From positions 744,001-808,000 of the forward strand of contig NZ_NESH01000001.1 of NCBI RefSeq assembly GCF_003063355.1: a stretch of 64,000 nt of DNA, read 5' to 3'. The translations under genes and the position numbers were made by a program. This stretch comes from Limnohabitans sp. Bal53 (GTDB lineage: Bacteria > Pseudomonadota > Gammaproteobacteria > Burkholderiales > Burkholderiaceae_C). The notes under the pieces were generated by a model. The model made no database searches. It saw only the letters and a list, made by a program, of their open reading frames with translations, and was not told the DNA's origin. Below, in pieces: positions 23,622 through 32,453 of this stretch (positions are counted from its first letter, which is position 1; every line of letters begins with the position of its first letter).

Positions 23622-24560
23622 CTAAGAAGGCTTTCTCAGGCTTTCCCTGCGGGCAATCCAGACGGTGGCGCCCAGGATGACCAAGGCGCCGGCCCAGGTC
23701 CATTGGCTGGGCACGTCACCAAACACCAGCCAACCCAGCAAAGAAGCCCAGACCAGGTCCAGAAAGCGCAGCGACTGGGTAGCAGAAATGTCGGCCAGCG
23801 CGAAGGCCCGCGTGAGGCAATAGTGGGCCAGCGTGCCGAGCACGCCCGTGGCAGCAAAGCCGATCCACTGCATCAGGGTGGGCGCTTGCCAGTTGGGCAG
23901 CGCCATCGGCAGGCTCAACACCGTGACCGTCAGCGCTTGCCACAGCACAATCACGCCCGCTTTTTCGTACCGGGTCAGGGCTTTGGTGATGAGAAAAGAC
24001 GCCGCAAACACGGGCGACGAGGCGAGCATGACCAGGTTAAACCAGCCGCCCTCCCCTGACATTTTGGGCAGCACCACCACCAGCACGCCTGCAAAGCCAA
24101 TGATGGCGGCGATCCAGCGGTCTTTGCGCATGGGCTCGCCCAAAAACCAGGCCGCACCGATCATGATGAAAATCGGGCCGGTAAAGCCAATGGCCGTCAT
24201 GTCGGCCAAGGGAATTTTGGGCAAAGCCGTGAACCACAACACCAACCCCAGCGTGTGCACCCCACCGCGCCAGAACTGGCCCGTCATGTTCACCGGCATA
24301 TAGGCCCGCCAGCCGTCACGCCAAACCCAGGGCAAGATGACCAGCAAACCAAACAAATACCGCAAGAACTGCGATTGGTAGACGTCCAGGTGCAGCGTCA
24401 ACTCACGGGCGATGGTGTTCAGGAAAGAAAACAGCAGCCCGCCCAGCACCATCCAGACCATGCCCCGCACCGCCACGGGCCAGGCGGCAAAGGTTCGCCT
24501 GCTGCGGTGCTGCGCGAGCGACCACTGGCGAGTGGGGGACCAAGGCTTGCGCGGTTTCAT
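23622..24560 (-). CDS. EamA/DMT-family transporter
   Basis: This is an inner-membrane protein of 312 residues with about ten hydrophobic helices in two EamA repeats. The first begins VRGMVWMVLGGLLFSFLNT; the second begins near residue 175. The conserved FTGPIFIMIGAAWFLGEP segment closes the first repeat. Family members export amino acids, nucleobases or other small metabolites; the substrate is unknown. The Arg-rich N terminus is cytoplasmic. Confidence 0.85.
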   Translation of the reverse strand: MKPRKPWSPTRQWSLAQHRSRRTFAAWPVAVRGMVWMVLGGLLFSFLNTIARELTLHLDVYQSQFLRYLFGLLVILPWVWRDGWRAYMPVNMTGQFWRGGVHTLGLVLWFTALPKIPLADMTAIGFTGPIFIMIGAAWFLGEPMRKDRWIAAIIGFAGVLVVVLPKMSGEGGWFNLVMLASSPVFAASFLITKALTRYEKAGVIVLWQALTVTVLSLPMALPNWQAPTLMQWIGFAATGVLGTLAHYCLTRAFALADISATQSLRFLDLVWASLLGWLVFGDVPSQWTWAGALVILGATVWIARRESLRKPS

Positions 24561-24684
24561 GCCGCGGCGCTTTTGAAGGGGTAAATCACCCGTTCATCTT
24601 AGGGGCAAGGCGCATCCGGGCCGGTCGCTTGTGTTACCTGCCCCCGCCTTGTTCACCGGTTCAGGCTGTCATTGAGGCAGGGAT

Positions 24685-25929
24685 TCAAGAAGGCGGCAGA
24701 GGCGGCAAGGACCTGGCTGCCGGGTTGGAGCCAGGCGTGGCCGCAGCGGCGGGTGGGGCCACGGGCGGCGGCAGCGGCGCTGGAGTCGATGCCGTCGCTG
24801 GCACTGGCGCGTTAGGTGCGGCTGGGCTCGCCGCTGTTGGCGCTTGTGCCGGTGGTGGTGCCGGCGGTGGTGCAGCAGATGCGGGCGCAGCTGGGGGCGC
24901 CGATGCAGCAGGGCTGGCGGGTTGAGGGGCCTCTTGGGGCTTGGCTTCGGGTGCTGGCACCCCCCTGATTTTGTCGATCTGCTGGAAGACCCAATTCTTC
25001 TCTTGTGCAGCCTGCGCTTTTTCTTCGGCAATCTGGGCCTTCAAGGCCGCGATCTTGTCTTGCAGCGCACGCTGCTCGGCGGCCTTGGCCTCTTGGGCCT
25101 GGCGCTCGGCGAGCAACTTGGCGTCTTCGATGGCCTGCAGTTTGGCGGCCTCTTCGGCTGCAGCACGGGCCACGCGGTCTTTTTCCTGCTGGATGCGCGA
25201 GGCCCTGACGGACGCGATCTCACGCACCCCAGTGCTCCAAGGCAAATTTTGCAATTGCCTTTGGATGGCGGCTTCGCGCGAAATCGTCTGCACCTTGCCG
25301 TTCACGTTGGCCGTGAAAAAGCCCTCGCATCGGGTTTTGATGCCCGCCACGGTGCAGGCATGGCCTTGCGGGCTTTGGGCCCCCCAAGCTTTGGGGCGGG
25401 CCAAAAATGCCTCGCATTGGGCAAAGGCCCGGTCAATTTTGGCGTCCTCGCCGCTGGGCTGCGGGTCATTGAAGTCAAACCATTCGGGTCGCACCCGGTC
25501 CAGCTCGAATGCGGTGCGCAGACAGTCGGCCTTGGCTGGGGGCATTTGAGCCTGCATGCCCGCCCAAACAGCCCGCGTCAGGGCGTTGCTGCTGACCACC
25601 ATGAAGCGGGTTTCGCCTTGGGTGGGGCAGCCATTGACCACCTGGTCGTTGATGCGCCGGGCCTGGCCCTGCCAACGCACCGTGACGGATTCCTCATCTT
25701 GCGGTGTGATGGCCACAGCCGTGTCAAAAAACGGGGCTTGCACCACGCGCTCAACATCGGCCTGACCCGGCACACTGATGCGCAAATTGCAACGCGTCTC
25801 GCCATTGACCACCCGGGCGGCGACGGGCACGGTTTGGGTTTGTCCGGCTTGCAGCACGTACTGACCCGCCCACGCCAAAGGCGCAGCGCACAGCCACAGC
25901 AAACCAGCCCACCCAACACTTGATCTCAT
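24685..25929 (-). CDS. exported protein with coiled coil and Pro/Ala-rich tail, unknown function
   Basis: This is a predicted secreted or periplasmic protein of 414 residues. A signal peptide ends near GLLWLCAAPLAWA/GQ. The N-terminal 200 residues or so contain seven Cys residues, probably paired as disulfides. A charged Ala/Glu/Lys/Gln-rich coiled coil follows (about 235-320, for example EEAAKLQAIEDAKLLAERQ). The last 90 residues are mostly Pro and Ala. No family is recognised. The start is ATG at 25929; ATG at 25956 is possible. The layout suggests an envelope-spanning or peptidoglycan-associated protein. Confidence 0.65.
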   Translation of the reverse strand: MRSSVGWAGLLWLCAAPLAWAGQYVLQAGQTQTVPVAARVVNGETRCNLRISVPGQADVERVVQAPFFDTAVAITPQDEESVTVRWQGQARRINDQVVNGCPTQGETRFMVVSSNALTRAVWAGMQAQMPPAKADCLRTAFELDRVRPEWFDFNDPQPSGEDAKIDRAFAQCEAFLARPKAWGAQSPQGHACTVAGIKTRCEGFFTANVNGKVQTISREAAIQRQLQNLPWSTGVREIASVRASRIQQEKDRVARAAAEEAAKLQAIEDAKLLAERQAQEAKAAEQRALQDKIAALKAQIAEEKAQAAQEKNWVFQQIDKIRGVPAPEAKPQEAPQPASPAASAPPAAPASAAPPPAPPPAQAPTAASPAAPNAPVPATASTPAPLPPPVAPPAAAATPGSNPAARSLPPLPPS

Positions 25930-26059
25930 TGCGCACCCGTCCACAGAAAAAGACATTCCACAAAAGGTATCGACAGCAAAGCGCCCAACTTGATAGCGCA
26001 GCGCTTGGGCTCCGCAACTGGGTTGTGGATGCGCCTGGCGCTGCGGGTGCGCCAGAGCC

Positions 26060-26848
26060 TCAACGGCCGGTAAAAACCGGCACTCTGCGCTGAGCAAAAG
26101 CCGCCCTGCCCTCAGCAAAGTCTTCGCTTTGGCTGCTGCGCTGCTCGCGCTCGCGCATGCGGGCCACGTCGCCCAGCCCGACCTCGATTTCCCGAATCGA
26201 TTGTTTGGTCTCCTGCACGGCCACGGGGGCCAGCGCCAACAGATCGCGCACCAGCGCCTGCTGGGTCGCGGCCCAGTCGCTCGGGCCGACCAGGGCTTCA
26301 AACAAACCCAGAGCCTCCAGTTGACGATCGGTGAAAGGCCGGGCTGTCAAAAAAGCCCGCCGGGTCGCCGCCAGGCCAAAACGGCTGACATAGCGCTGCA
26401 AGCCACTGGGGTAGTAATGCAGGCCCAGCGCCGTGGCCGGCATGCGCCACTCAATGCCCAGCAGGCCCATGCGCAGGTCGCAGGCCAGCACCACATCCGT
26501 GGCCCCACCATAAACGCTGCCATTCAAGGCGCACACCGTGACCGGTCGCATCGCGGCCAGGGCATCCGGAATTTCTTCAAAAAACGTCGACCCATGCCCA
26601 GGCTCGTCAAAACCGCCAATGTCGTAGCCCGCGCAAAACACCGGCCTGGGCTGGCCACTGGTGTTGGCGGTGAGCACCAACACCCGCACAGCCTCATCGC
26701 GGTTGACCGTGTCAAAGTGCACCAGCAAAGCCTTGAGATCGGCGTTTTCCAGCCGGTTGCGCTGGGCCGGGCGGTTCAAGGTGATGGTGGCCACACCGCC
26801 TTCGATGTGCAAAACGGGAACAGAAGCGGGCGGGGCAGCAGGTGACAT
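26060..26848 (-). CDS. enoyl-CoA hydratase/isomerase family protein
   Basis: This is a crotonase-fold protein of 262 residues. The CoA-binding oxyanion segments are FCAGYDIGGF near residue 75 and NGSVYGGATDVVLACD near 112. In the second, GG-A-T replaces the usual GGG with downstream Glu, and the acid residues expected for a hydratase are not obvious, so the reaction is uncertain. ATG at 26848 is chosen over a TTG six bases upstream. It is a single gene downstream of the phaP terminator. Confidence 0.8.
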   Translation of the reverse strand: MSPAAPPASVPVLHIEGGVATITLNRPAQRNRLENADLKALLVHFDTVNRDEAVRVLVLTANTSGQPRPVFCAGYDIGGFDEPGHGSTFFEEIPDALAAMRPVTVCALNGSVYGGATDVVLACDLRMGLLGIEWRMPATALGLHYYPSGLQRYVSRFGLAATRRAFLTARPFTDRQLEALGLFEALVGPSDWAATQQALVRDLLALAPVAVQETKQSIREIEVGLGDVARMREREQRSSQSEDFAEGRAAFAQRRVPVFTGR

Positions 26849-26859
26849 GGGCAATCCAA

Positions 26860-26886
26860 AACAAAAAGGGTGTCCGAAGACACCCT
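26860..26886 (-). terminator. Rho-independent terminator of phaP
   Basis: On the minus strand GGGTGTC-TTCG-GACACCC forms a seven-pair stem with a stable UUCG tetraloop and a downstream U run. It lies about 50 bases after the phasin stop and separates it from the crotonase gene. Confidence 0.9.
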
Positions 26887-26936
26887 GATTGTAGAAAGCC
26901 GCCCCTGTATTCAGGGCCGGCTCATGAAGTCAAAGC

Positions 26937-27494
26937 TCAAGCCTTGGCTTTAGCCTTGCCCATGGCGGCCTTGACCGAAGCTTCGGCTTGGGCGGTGGCG
27001 GCCTTCATGCTGGCTTCGGCGCTGTCAGCGGCTTGCTTGGCCACTTTTTTCAGGGTCTCGGCAGCGCTTTGGCTGGCTTCGTAGGCAGTTTTGAACACGG
27101 CCACAGCAGCGTCAGAACCGGCGGGGGCGTTCTTCAGGCTGTTTTCGACCAGGCTTTTGACGGCTTGCTCGGACTCGGCCATTTTGCTCTCGACGGCCTT
27201 GGTGAACTCGGCGCCGGTGCTGTTGGCGATGTCAGTCAGGTGACGGCTGTAAGACACCGACTTTTCGAAGGCGGGTTGCACCAATGCGGCTTGCACAGCC
27301 ATCAGGTCTTGAGGCGACTTGGCGGCCATCAGGGCTTGCATGTTGGCGAAAGACTCGCCCACAGCGGCTTTGCCGGCGGCCATGTTCAGCTCGACCAGGC
27401 GCTCGAAACCGGCGAAAGCCGATTGCGACAGGCCAGCGGCCACGTTCAGGTTGGCTTGCTGTGCAGCGGCGAATTGTTCAGTGTTGAAGTTCAT
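26937..27494 (-). CDS. phaP: phasin (PHA granule-associated protein)
   Basis: This granule-coating phasin has 185 residues. It has an AAGGA ribosome site and ATG at 27494. The N-terminal phasin domain (FNTEQFAAAQQANLNVAAGL ... FERLVELNMAAGKAA) is followed by long amphipathic helices (FTKAVESKMAESEQAVKSL) and an Ala/Lys-rich tail that repeats a KAA-A-A pattern. This implies polyhydroxyalkanoate storage. The gene has its own promoter, an operator-like dyad and a strong terminator, so it is monocistronic and probably highly expressed. Confidence 0.93.
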   Translation of the reverse strand: MNFNTEQFAAAQQANLNVAAGLSQSAFAGFERLVELNMAAGKAAVGESFANMQALMAAKSPQDLMAVQAALVQPAFEKSVSYSRHLTDIANSTGAEFTKAVESKMAESEQAVKSLVENSLKNAPAGSDAAVAVFKTAYEASQSAAETLKKVAKQAADSAEASMKAATAQAEASVKAAMGKAKAKA

Positions 27495-27514
27495 GGTGTT
27501 TCCTTGGAGAGGTT

Positions 27515-27559
27515 TTGTTGCAATGCAGCAATTTGAACAGCACACCCTGCCCGTGACAA
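27515..27559 (-). promoter_or_regulatory. phaP promoter with operator-like dyad (PhaR-type, inferred)
   Basis: On the minus strand TTGTCA (27554-27559) and TCAAAT (27531-27536) are 17 bases apart. The dyad TTGCTGCATTGCAACAA (27515-27531) covers the likely start of transcription. A second half-match lies near 27592-27600. PhaR repressors bind TGC-rich dyads at phaP in related bacteria; assignment here is by analogy. Confidence 0.55.
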
Positions 27560-27733
27560 GGGAAAACCCGCACTTTAGAGTCCGCTCTCCAATTGCTGCA
27601 CTGGTGGGCGAAACCACGTAATGCCTGTCATAAAGGCCGTGTTTCATGTGCCCGGCAAGGCCTTTGAGAGGAGCGTGCATCCAGCTCACTACACTTGTCG
27701 GCTTGGCCAATCCGGCCCGCACACTTTGCACGT

Positions 27734-28333
27734 ATGGAATTCATCAGTCTGCTCTTCATCCTGGCCATGGGCATCCACTGGCTCAACATCCAAGGACAGC
27801 GCAAACGCACGGCCTTGCTGGCCGAGCAATTGCGCCCCTTTCAGATCGAAAAAAACATGGCCCAGCTGACCGGTGCCTACATGCGGGCCTTGGGCGAATC
27901 TGACCCCGAGCGCCAGCAGCACATCCTGCAACTGCAGGACGCGGCCGAGCATCAACTGGCCAGCGAGTTCAAAAATCTGGCGCGAGAATTTGCCAAACTG
28001 CCCGCCCCCGAAACGCGTGGCTTCAAGCTGGCCCTGCCTTACATCGACCAGCTCTCACCCAAAGCCACGTTTGACATGCGCCGTCTGCTGGAAGTGCACG
28101 CCCAAGGCATCGAGCGCACCGTGCGCAACCCGCAGGGCCTGGCCCCCAAAGAGCGGTCCTTTCGCATGATGGGCGAGATGTTTTTGATGCAGCACAGCTG
28201 CCACTGGTTTTGCCGCGCCAAAACCATCGCCTCGGCCCGCATGGTGGCCCAGCACCAGACCCGCTACGAGCAAGCGCTCGACGCGGTCAGCCCCGAAACC
28301 CGCCAAGCCTATCTGGCCGTGGTGCAGGGCTGA
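27734..28333 (+). CDS. hypothetical protein with N-terminal membrane segment
   Basis: This 199-residue protein is divergent from phaP. Residues 1-18 (MEFISLLFILAMGIHWLN) form one hydrophobic anchor; the rest is soluble and mostly helical, rich in Gln, Arg and Glu (for example ERQQHILQLQDAAEHQLASE). No family is recognised. ATG at 27734 is used because the longer frame upstream lacks a membrane-type start. Codon use matches its neighbours, so it is probably a native gene. Confidence 0.65.
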   Translation: MEFISLLFILAMGIHWLNIQGQRKRTALLAEQLRPFQIEKNMAQLTGAYMRALGESDPERQQHILQLQDAAEHQLASEFKNLAREFAKLPAPETRGFKLALPYIDQLSPKATFDMRRLLEVHAQGIERTVRNPQGLAPKERSFRMMGEMFLMQHSCHWFCRAKTIASARMVAQHQTRYEQALDAVSPETRQAYLAVVQG

Positions 28334-28343
28334 TCAGGCCTGA

Positions 28344-29279
28344 TTAGCCCTGCGTCCAAGCGGTGCGCAGCGCTTGGGCGCACACAGCCACCGCCGTGTT
28401 GGCCTCTTGCAGCACCCGGCCCATGGTGATGAAGCCGTGGATCTGTCGCTCAAAACAAATGTACTGCGCAGGCACGCCCGCCCGGCTCAGGGCATCGGCG
28501 TACATCAGGCCCTCATCGCGCAATGGGTCAAAACCTGCCGTCAACACCAAGGCCGGAGGCAAGTTGGCGTGGCTGGTGGCCAACTGGGGTGAAGCTCGCC
28601 AGTCCAGCGTGTCTTGCGGGCCGCGCAGATAGTTGCCCGAATACCAGGCCATCGACTCGCGCGTGAGCATGTAGCCTTGGCCGTTGGTCTGGTACGAGGC
28701 GGTCTCTGGGGCCATCAGGGTGCTGGGGTAAATCAACAACTGCAAGACGGGCTTGAGGCCCAAGTCACGCAAGCCCAAACATGCCGCAGCGGCCAGGTTG
28801 CCTCCCGCGCTGTCGCCGCCGATGGCGATGCGGGCCGGGTCAATGCCCAAAGCCGCGGCTTGCGATGCCACCCACTGCCAGGCGGCCACCGCATCGTCGT
28901 AGCCGGCCGGAAATTTGTGCTCCGGCCCCAGCCGGTAGTCCACCGCCACCACCACACCCCCAGCTTGCTGGCACAGGCTGCGGCACAGCACATCGTGGGT
29001 GTCCAAGTCGCCAATGGTCCAGCCGCCGCCGTGCAAGTACACCAGCGCAGGCAGGGCCGGGCTGACCGCGGCCGGGTGGTACACACGCACCGCAATGTCC
29101 ACACCCGAATGTTGAAACGACAGTTCCTGCACCCGTCCCACCTCGGGCGCATCGGGCTGTGTGAAGCTGCGCCGCGCCCGGTAAGAGGCCCGCGCCTCGG
29201 TGGGCGTTTGGGTGTGAACCGGGGGAATGCCCTTGTCGATCATCAAGTTCATCAGGTCTTGGGCTTGCGGGTCGAGCAT
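28344..29279 (-). CDS. alpha/beta hydrolase, HSL (lipolytic esterase) family
   Basis: This is a hormone-sensitive-lipase-type esterase of 311 residues. HGGGW near residue 84 forms the oxyanion hole, GDSAGGN near 152 holds the nucleophile Ser, and the Asp (DPLRDEG) and His (RQIHGF) of the triad are in place. ATG at 29279 follows a GGAG site; ATG at 29327 has none. No signal peptide is seen, so it is probably cytoplasmic. The natural ester substrate is unknown. Confidence 0.88.
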   Translation of the reverse strand: MLDPQAQDLMNLMIDKGIPPVHTQTPTEARASYRARRSFTQPDAPEVGRVQELSFQHSGVDIAVRVYHPAAVSPALPALVYLHGGGWTIGDLDTHDVLCRSLCQQAGGVVVAVDYRLGPEHKFPAGYDDAVAAWQWVASQAAALGIDPARIAIGGDSAGGNLAAAACLGLRDLGLKPVLQLLIYPSTLMAPETASYQTNGQGYMLTRESMAWYSGNYLRGPQDTLDWRASPQLATSHANLPPALVLTAGFDPLRDEGLMYADALSRAGVPAQYICFERQIHGFITMGRVLQEANTAVAVCAQALRTAWTQG

Positions 29280-29386
29280 GGGCACTCCGGACGGTGGGTG
29301 TTGAGGGAATCGGTAGAGAAACGCCATCCATTATGTCAACGCGCACAGCTTGTCGGGACTGGCCCGAGCCCTCAAAGTGAAAACGC

Positions 29387-29668
29387 TTAAGCGCTGACTT
29401 TGCCGATCGCGCAGCTGACCATCGACTTGGCCTGCGCCAAGCCCGACTGAAAACCAGTCACCGAACCTTGTTCGGGGTAGCCCATGCTGCGCAGTTTGTC
29501 GGCGATGGCGCTGCGCTCGGCCTCGTTGGCCAATAGCGTGATGCGTTGCTGCTCGCGGTCAATCTGCACCTCGCTCACGCCCGCAATGCTGCTCAGGCCT
29601 TTGCGGATGGAGTTCTCACAGCCGCCGCATTTGATGTTCTCAACGTCAAAGGTCAAAGTGGTGTTCAT
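29387..29668 (-). CDS. heavy-metal-associated (HMA) domain protein
   Basis: This is a 93-residue single HMA-domain protein resembling CopZ. The metal site is KCGGCENS (CxxC near residues 14-17) in the usual beta-alpha-beta-beta-alpha-beta order. The C-terminal extension of about 25 residues has one further Cys (MVSCAIGK). It follows the DUF4395 gene at 11 bases, so the two are an operon. Copper or another soft metal is likely, but the ligand is not fixed by sequence. Confidence 0.85.
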   Translation of the reverse strand: MNTTLTFDVENIKCGGCENSIRKGLSSIAGVSEVQIDREQQRITLLANEAERSAIADKLRSMGYPEQGSVTGFQSGLAQAKSMVSCAIGKVSA

Positions 29669-29679
29669 GTGGGGTCCTT

Positions 29680-30432
29680 TCAAAGACAGCCGTTGTGTTG
29701 TTTCCAAATCGTTTCGTGGCCCATGGCCTTGGCGAAATCGGGCACACGGCAGCGTTCTTCCTCGTTGCCCGTGGGCTGGCTCGGTGCGCTGTGCATGCCC
29801 GGATGGTGCATGCCGCGCAAGGCGGGGCCTTGCTTGACCCAGCCCGCCACCGCCACCATCACCGCCACAAAACCCACCAGCACCAAGGCTTGGCCCCAGT
29901 GGCCGCCCGCGCCAGACGGTGGTGTGTAGGTGCAAGTGCCACCGGGGCACAGCTGGGCTTGCTCGGGGCGGAGCAGGTCGTGCAGCTTGCAGCCAATGCA
30001 AATGCCAAAAGCGGTTTCAAAAAACATGAGCAACAAACAGGTACCACACACCAGCATGTTGAGCGGCCCAATGCTGCGCTCGATCACCAGCAGATACAGC
30101 ATCCACAGGCCCAGCGCCAAGCCAATGCCCCAGGCAAAGCGCTTTTGTGGCGCACCCACATATTCGGGTTCCTGGCCGCGCACAACCCACTGGCCGATGA
30201 TCATGGCCGGGGCCCAGCGCGGGTTGATGAAAAGGCGAATGCCGAACTCGATCACAAAGGCCACCACAAACACCTGCGTGGTTTGGAATTGGCCCAGCAT
30301 TAAAGCCTGGGCAAAGGCGGCGAAGGCCACCACAAACAAAATGCCGGCGCTGGCACGCACCGCGCGTTCGTTGAAGACAGGCACCGCGTAGTCGGGCAGG
30401 GTTTGGCCAAAGGCAAAGAAGGGGGATTTCAT
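29680..30432 (-). CDS. DUF4395 membrane protein with cysteine motifs
   Basis: This is an integral membrane protein of 250 residues. The DUF4395 region is residues 10-155, with four hydrophobic helices, the FNERAVRASAG start and FETAFGICIGCKLHDL (CxxxC-like Cys pair in the membrane). A further Cys pair (CPGGTC) follows, then one helix and a His/Met-rich tail (GMHHPGMHS). Together with the HMA gene this suggests handling of a metal or thiol, by inference. Its start faces the Crp-type regulator 48 bases away. Confidence 0.75.
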   Translation of the reverse strand: MKSPFFAFGQTLPDYAVPVFNERAVRASAGILFVVAFAAFAQALMLGQFQTTQVFVVAFVIEFGIRLFINPRWAPAMIIGQWVVRGQEPEYVGAPQKRFAWGIGLALGLWMLYLLVIERSIGPLNMLVCGTCLLLMFFETAFGICIGCKLHDLLRPEQAQLCPGGTCTYTPPSGAGGHWGQALVLVGFVAVMVAVAGWVKQGPALRGMHHPGMHSAPSQPTGNEEERCRVPDFAKAMGHETIWKQHNGCL

Positions 30433-30467
30433 GCGGGCAGTATGCGGTGCGGCGGCGCTTTCTCATA

Positions 30468-30479
30468 TGATTTCAATCA
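30468..30479. promoter_or_regulatory. Crp/Fnr-like dyad TGATTTCAATCA
   Basis: TGATT and AATCA face each other across TC in the 48-base gap between the DUF4395 gene and the Crp-type regulator. The half-sites look like FNR-type TTGAT/ATCAA but with tighter spacing. It ends one base before the regulator's ATG, which would suit autoregulation. Confidence 0.35.
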
Positions 30480-30480
30480 C

Positions 30481-31092
30481 ATGAACACCACACCCACAGA
30501 CCCGCGCTTGCTCGACCTCTTGCCCCCGGCCCTGTTGGCCGACTGCGAGGTACTGCAGCTGCGCAAAGGCGAAAAGCTGTTCACGACAGGCCAACAACCA
30601 CGCTATTTGTTCTGGGTCCATGCCGGCCAAGTCGTGCTGGAGCGGGTCGCTGCCAACGGCAGCAGTGTGGTGCTACAGCGCACGCAGCAAGGTTTTGTGA
30701 GCGAAGCCAGCCTCCAGTCGCCCCGCTACCACTGCGACGCCGTGGTGGTGGTGGACGCACACATCACCCGAGTGCCCGTGCCCGCGCTCTTGCAAGCACT
30801 CACGCACGACCCCGCCTTTGCCCTGCGCTGGATCGGTATGCTCAACCAAGAGGTGCGCCGCTTGCGCTTGCAATGCGAACGCCTGAACCTCAAGGGCGTG
30901 CAAGCGCGGGTGCTGCACTGGCTGGAAACCGAAGGCAAGGGCGGCTGCTGCGCCGTGACGGCGGGCTACAAATCGCTGGCGGCTGAGCTGGGCGTGAGCC
31001 ACGAAGCGCTCTACCGCGCCTTGGCCGACATGGTCGACGCGGGCTTGGTGCTGCGCGAGCCTGAGCGTTTGTGTTTGAAGGCCCCCCACTAG
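30481..31092 (+). CDS. Crp/Fnr family transcriptional regulator
   Basis: This 203-residue protein has an N-terminal cyclic-nucleotide-binding-type beta barrel (LRKGEKLFTTGQQPRYLFWVHAG) and a C-terminal winged helix (YKSLAAELGVSHEALYRAL). The glycine/arginine signature for cAMP binding is not clear. No N-terminal FNR-type cysteine cluster is present, although a GCC pair lies in the linker. It is divergent from the DUF4395/HMA operon and is the likely regulator of it. The 3' end overlaps the convergent serine hydrolase gene by four bases. Confidence 0.85.
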   Translation: MNTTPTDPRLLDLLPPALLADCEVLQLRKGEKLFTTGQQPRYLFWVHAGQVVLERVAANGSSVVLQRTQQGFVSEASLQSPRYHCDAVVVVDAHITRVPVPALLQALTHDPAFALRWIGMLNQEVRRLRLQCERLNLKGVQARVLHWLETEGKGGCCAVTAGYKSLAAELGVSHEALYRALADMVDAGLVLREPERLCLKAPH

Positions 31093-32303
31093 CGTTTGGC
31101 TGCAGCCTCGGCAACTTCGGCATCCACGGCCTGCTGCACCGCCACGTAAAAAGCCTCCCGAGCGGCAGTGGCCGTCGGATCGGTGGCGTTGTTGCCCCAG
31201 TTGGCGTTGGAGGCAATCACGAGCTTGCGCGCCGGGTCAATGAAGATGCCCTGGCCGAAGATGCCACGGGCGGCAAAGCTGCCGTCATCGTAGGTCCACC
31301 ACTGGTAGCCGTAGCCGCGCCCGGGCTGGCCAATGCCGGTGCGCGAGGTGGTGGCTTCTGGCAGCCAGCCCTCGGGCAAAGTGGGCTGGCCGTTGATTTG
31401 CGCGCCATTCAAGATGAACTGCCCGAAACGGGCAAAGTCTCGCGTGGCCGCTTGCAGGCAGCAGCCGCTGATCTCTTGCCCGGATTTGCTCAGAATCCAG
31501 GTGGCCTGTTGTTCCATGCCAGCGGGCCGCCAGATTTTTTCCGACAAATAGTCCGACAGCGTTTTTTGGGTGGCCCGCGCAACGAGCACACCCACCAAAT
31601 TGGTCTCGCCCGTGCTGTACAGCCAGCGGGTTCCGGCGGGCACGGCACGCGGCAGCTTGCGCAGGTAACTCACCACGGCGTCCTCGCCGTCTTTGGGCTT
31701 ATGGTTGTTGAACTGGGCCACATCGGATTTCGGGTCGTCGTAGTTCTCGTTCCAAGCCACCCCCGAGGTCATGGTGAGCAACTGGCGGATGCTGACGTCG
31801 TCGTAGGCCGAGCCCTTCATTTCGGCAATGTAATCACTGACCTTGTCGTCCATGCTTTTGATGTGGCCATCGCGCACGGCCATGCCCACCAAGGTCGAGG
31901 TCAAAGACTTGGCCACAGAAAAACTGGTCCAACGGCCTTCGCTGTCAAAGTCGAGCCCGTAGCGCTCCAGCCGCACCTGGCCGTTGTGCAGCACCATGAG
32001 CGCCGCACTGCGCTGGCCTTGCATGTAAGCATCAACGTCCAGAGGCAGCGCCAGCGGCGCGCCGGGGGGCAAAGCAGATGGCTTATCACCCGCAGGCACC
32101 ACGCGGTGCTTGGCCAAAAAAGGCAAACGGTCCAGCGCCCGAAATGCTGCATCGCGCTGCGATGTGCTCCAAAACAGCAGGTCGGTGTTGGTGGGGAACG
32201 CCGCCAAGAAACCCCGTGTTTCCTTGTCCAGACTTTGCCAACCCAAGGCACCCGCACCCAAGATGGCGGCCAGACCGACCAGTGCAATTTTTTTGAACTT
32301 CAT
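31089..32303 (-). CDS. serine hydrolase (beta-lactamase/class C-like family)
   Basis: This is a membrane-anchored or exported beta-lactamase-fold protein of 404 residues. The N-terminal hydrophobic segment (IALVGLAAILGAGALGW) has no clear cleavage site. SVAKS near residue 130 is the SxxK motif, and YST near 230 stands in for YxN. Such proteins are usually esterases, peptidases or transferases rather than true beta-lactamases. An A-rich region and the 35-bp inverted repeat lie upstream. Confidence 0.85.
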   Translation of the reverse strand: MKFKKIALVGLAAILGAGALGWQSLDKETRGFLAAFPTNTDLLFWSTSQRDAAFRALDRLPFLAKHRVVPAGDKPSALPPGAPLALPLDVDAYMQGQRSAALMVLHNGQVRLERYGLDFDSEGRWTSFSVAKSLTSTLVGMAVRDGHIKSMDDKVSDYIAEMKGSAYDDVSIRQLLTMTSGVAWNENYDDPKSDVAQFNNHKPKDGEDAVVSYLRKLPRAVPAGTRWLYSTGETNLVGVLVARATQKTLSDYLSEKIWRPAGMEQQATWILSKSGQEISGCCLQAATRDFARFGQFILNGAQINGQPTLPEGWLPEATTSRTGIGQPGRGYGYQWWTYDDGSFAARGIFGQGIFIDPARKLVIASNANWGNNATDPTATAAREAFYVAVQQAVDAEVAEAAAKR

Positions 32304-32453
32304 GACGGGTAGCTCCTTCGCAGCGATTGGGATGAAAGGGTTTGGTTGGCCACCATGTAGGCGCCTGGTTGCGTGTTGGATGTTCTTGATGAGATGCCTG
32401 ATTTTTCGACCGCCTCAAGCACAAGGGTGTGAGCTCAAAAAACACGCCAACCG

